From NCBI GenBank assembly GCA_028822845.1, contig JAPKCS010000021.1, forward strand, positions 1 to 36,709: a stretch of 36,709 nucleotides of DNA, in the 5' to 3' direction. The notes under the pieces were generated by a model. It was not told where the DNA came from and did not search any database. It worked only from the letters and a program-made list of their open reading frames with translations. Below are positions 35,501 to 36,709 of the stretch, piece by piece (the first letter of the stretch is position 1; each line of letters begins with the position of its first letter). Position numbers and translations under genes: made by a program. Source of the stretch: Candidatus Poseidoniaceae archaeon (GTDB lineage: Archaea > Thermoplasmatota > Poseidoniia > Poseidoniales > Poseidoniaceae).

Positions 35501-36709
35501 ACGCCGTCGCCGTCAGAATCTGGACAACCGTACCTGTCCTGCGTTGAGTTTCCGGCAGAGTAAATGCAAGCATCGCTAAAGTTTCCGAAGTCGTTGTCGC
35601 CGTAACCGTCGCCATCAGAATCAGCCCACTGTGATTCGTCCGATGGGAAAGCGTCGGCGGCGGTGCCGTTTGGATTATCCCCATAACCATCCATGTCAGT
35701 GTCGTTCCATTGAGTTGAATCGTCCGGGAACGCGTCCGTATTGTCGGTGAAATCAAGCGCATTGTCGGGGTAGGAATCATTGTCCCAATCCTCGGTGTCG
35801 TCGGTCGCTGTGTTCGGGTATGGGTCATACAGATCACTGATGCCGTCTTGGTCAGCATCAGGGCATGCAAAAGAATCAACCCAGCTGTTTCCATACGAAT
35901 ACGGGCAGGGGTCGGTGAAGTCATCATAATCGTCACTGTCACTGTCAATGCAACCATACATTGTCATGTTTTCAGGAGACATTGTCGTTGAATTGAAAGT
36001 AATTGTTTTTGTTGAAGAACCGAAATCAAACGGACAAGCATCTGGGTTTGTTCCCGATGAGTTATCGCCATAACCGTCGCCGTCATAATCCGAGTTTTGC
36101 GTCGGGTCATTGACAAAAGAATCATCTAAATCTGCCCAGGAGTCGCCATCCGTGTCAGGGCAACCTTGGTAGAAGCTCATGGAGACGTTGCCTGAAACAT
36201 ACGGGCAGTAGTCTTCGTAATTGTCTCCGTATCCGTCGCCATCGGTATCAGCCCACTCTCCAGAATCTTCAGGGAATATATCCGGGTTATTTCCTGAAGC
36301 ATTATCGCCGTAGCCATCGTTGTCATTATCTTCGTATTGAGTTGAATCGTAAGGGAATGCATCTGCTTCGTTATCGCCGTAGTCATCGCCGTCTGAATCG
36401 GCCCATTCATCCCTGTTATCTGGGAACATATCTGGGTTATTTCCTGAAGCGTTATCGCCGTATCCATCTTCGTCTTCGTCTTCGTGTTGTGTCGAATCAT
36501 ACGGGAACATATCCGCCTCGTTATCACCATGTCCATCGCCATCGGAATCTTCCCATTCATCACCGTTGCCGGGGAACATGTCGGGATCGTTTCCTGTGGT
36601 GTTGTCGCCGTAGCCGTCGTCATCGTTGTCTTCCCATTGGGTTGAATCGTAAGGGAATTGATCGCTTTCATCACCGTAACCGTCGCCGTCTGTATCGGTT
36701 GTTTCGGAA
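32572..36709 (-). CDS. Giant thrombospondin type 3 repeat surface protein, N-terminus outside the window
   Basis: The frame is open from the stop at 32572 to the right edge, at least 1378 residues, without a signal peptide in view, so the true start is beyond the window. Nearly all of it is built from calcium-binding D-x-D-G-D-G-Y-G-D-N repeats alternating with D-A-F-P-x-D-x-T-Q-W-x-D segments. Near the C-terminus lies a single membrane helix (about 32868-32940 in DNA) followed by a cytosolic, charged, helical tail ending in an acidic stretch. Many N-x-S/T sites fit glycosylation. Repeats of this type fold only when loaded with calcium, so the protein should form a long stiff rod on the cell surface. 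Cysteine pairs recur at fixed places. No catalytic domain is visible; a matrix, adhesion or cell-wall-like role is inferred. Confidence 0.9.
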   Translation of the reverse strand, partial: SETTDTDGDGYGDESDQFPYDSTQWEDNDDDGYGDNTTGNDPDMFPGNGDEWEDSDGDGHGDNEADMFPYDSTQHEDEDEDGYGDNASGNNPDMFPDNRDEWADSDGDDYGDNEADAFPYDSTQYEDNDNDGYGDNASGNNPDIFPEDSGEWADTDGDGYGDNYEDYCPYVSGNVSMSFYQGCPDTDGDSWADLDDSFVNDPTQNSDYDGDGYGDNSSGTNPDACPFDFGSSTKTITFNSTTMSPENMTMYGCIDSDSDDYDDFTDPCPYSYGNSWVDSFACPDADQDGISDLYDPYPNTATDDTEDWDNDSYPDNALDFTDNTDAFPDDSTQWNDTDMDGYGDNPNGTAADAFPSDESQWADSDGDGYGDNDFGNFSDACIYSAGNSTQDRYGCPDSDGDGVSNPDGNWGLSNGADAFISDATQRSDMDEDGYGDNSTGTTPDYCQSTPGTSTMSTHYNNSNGQWSNTTSFGCPDEDGDGYDDNSDPCPFAYGNSWVDLLGCADTDQDGISDLYDPYPNQVANDATDWDGDTYPDHAFDQSLNTDRYPEESTQWADTDNDGYGDNLSGFEGDAFPLEPSQWEDTDGDGYGDDSNGYEGDGCRFESGNSTLPYHGCEDSDGDSWSDDYDAFPLDNTQWFDTDGDGYGDEYNGNFPDACPNQPGESTRAAGPDNTNETFYGCIDRDNDGFDDQSDPCPNQYGDSWVDKLGCADDDGDGISNNEDPMPDNATADPEDWDGDGYTDHAADGNNTDQFPENPTQWVDTDGDGYGDNANGIDADAFADDGSQWSDIDGDGYGDNQEVWANDPDGCIYDAGNSTEDRLGCLDTDGDGHSDASSTWLAHPFGLADSHPYESTQWEDADQDGCGDNTDGVNGDEFPTLPTQCSDADGDGYGDNPFGVLADEFPNDANESTDTDGDGYGDTSDAFRLDGTQWEDADEDGYGDNVGGRNPDAFPTDGEQWLDSDGDGYGDNSDVENGDQFPDDRYQWNDTDGDGWGDAPYSLTSDAFINDPDQWQDRDGDGHGDNGAVEGGDDLPDNPTQWQDSDGDGFGDDSTGTDPDEFPDDEFQWFDADGDGLGDNEVGLNADVCLDPESQEERLCTNDFDNDGYDDGDDEFPEEPTQWSDADGDGRGDNMEGDAPDKCTDKQTGLFRDCTLDYDNDGYFDPLNYELDRDGFITLESLQDYDGDGIVDEDQFPGDASEWVDFDGDHSGDNGDGDDDNDGTPDVEELIAGTDAYSSADFPVEPFSVSIPVLNIGLDSWDLLTLAIGMPSIIYLAFSFVLRDRRTEEFAESISVAESEEELHDISLGYERALQMRLIATHQGFRLERMRSKRENMLEYDMVEEHNTAIDEHINKQPVELPEAANDEASEEEHDADED
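34207..34674 (-). repeat. Supermodule copy C of the giant surface protein
   Basis: This is the third copy of a module of about 156 residues that starts with G-C-I-D-R-D-N-D-G and contains S-D-P-C-P, Y-G-D-S-W-V-D-K-L-G-C-A-D, a D-W-D-G-D-x-Y segment and Y-D-A-G-N-S-T-E-D-R-L-G-C, ending in D-G-D-G-H-S-D. Confidence 0.7.
34828..35295 (-). repeat. Supermodule copy B of the giant surface protein
   Basis: The second copy has the same order: G-C-P-D-E-D-G-D-G, S-D-P-C-P, Y-G-N-S-W-V-D-L-L-G-C-A-D-T-D-Q-D-G-I-S-D-L-Y-D, a D-W-D-G-D-T-Y segment and F-E-S-G-N-S-T, ending in D-G-D-S-W-S-D-D. Confidence 0.7.
35495..35958 (-). repeat. Supermodule copy A of the giant surface protein
   Basis: The first copy reads G-C-I-D-S-D-S-D-D, T-D-P-C-P, Y-G-N-S-W-V-D-S-F-A-C-P-D-A-D-Q-D-G-I-S-D-L-Y-D, a D-W-D-N-D-S-Y segment and Y-S-A-G-N-S-T-Q-D-R-Y-G-C. 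The three copies are about 620-660 bases apart, with differing spacer repeats between them. Confidence 0.7.
36280..36709 (-). repeat. Tandem 150-base units at the right end
   Basis: Two full 50-residue units (36430-36579 and 36280-36429) and most of a third (36580-36709) follow head to tail. Each holds an M-F-P-x-x-x-D-E-W half of 23 residues and an F-P-Y-D-S-T-Q half of 27. The DNA is closely similar between the units, including a shared GGGTTATTTCCTGAAGC stretch, so the duplication is recent compared with the other repeats. Confidence 0.75.

Noticed and set aside
32572-36709. Possible CRISPR array, because of many short repeated words
   Set aside because: The words keep the reading frame, vary in spacing and translate to a regular calcium-binding repeat; there is no repeat-spacer order.

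Overview
The window looks like a chromosomal segment of a euryarchaeon, most likely marine group II (Candidatus Poseidoniales). The archaeal identity rests on the genes: the large subunit of DNA polymerase D, the large subunit of archaeal primase, RNA polymerase subunit D with its iron-sulfur-type cysteine cluster, the archaeal uS13-uS4-uS11 order, an MptE-like pterin kinase and a DUF373 protein. The lineage is an inference from the mix of these with bacterial-type metabolic genes, the moderate GC content, and very large secreted proteins with thrombospondin type 3 and PPC domains. No rRNA, tRNA, CRISPR array, insertion sequence or prophage was seen. The window is gene-dense; the longest gene-free stretch is about 250 bases.

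Layout. 1-1647 (+): end of a small membrane protein, an SPFH/band-7 protein and a small two-helix membrane protein. 1689-5560 (-): fumarase C, a small membrane protein, a type 2 asparaginase/isoaspartyl peptidase, and a cyclophilin nine bases upstream of the peptidase. 5620-9369 (-): a 1249-residue secreted, membrane-anchored protein. 9451-11943 (-): the uS13-uS4-uS11-Rpo3 operon. 12093-14060 (-): a methyltransferase and orotate phosphoribosyltransferase. 14116-18237 (+): DNA polymerase D large subunit, end to end with ATP-type PEP carboxykinase (-). 20027-23995 (+): a giant membrane protein with roughly 35-40 helices and no recognised family. 24044-26692 (-): phosphoglucosamine mutase-like enzyme, hexapeptide acyltransferase-like protein and a small DNA-binding-like protein. 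26753-27995 (-): two unrecognised genes, one with a zinc ribbon. 28094-28636 (+): CBS-pair protein, again end to end with a DUF373 membrane protein (-). 29846-31090 (-): primase large subunit. 31131-32563 (+): MptE-like kinase and a membrane protein. 32572-36709 (-): a giant thrombospondin type 3 repeat protein that runs off the right end.

How the genes fit together. Replication (PolD, PriL), transcription and translation (Rpo3, three ribosomal proteins), nucleotide and cofactor synthesis (PyrE, MptE) and central carbon metabolism (FumC, PckA) are interleaved with cell-envelope genes. The mutase and acyltransferase pair suggests activated amino-sugar synthesis, and the two giant surface proteins are natural candidates for an envelope layer. 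Several start codons lie about 26 bases downstream of a TATA-like element, which suggests leaderless transcripts; three divergent gene pairs seem to share one such element. All function calls come from reading motifs, not from database searches.
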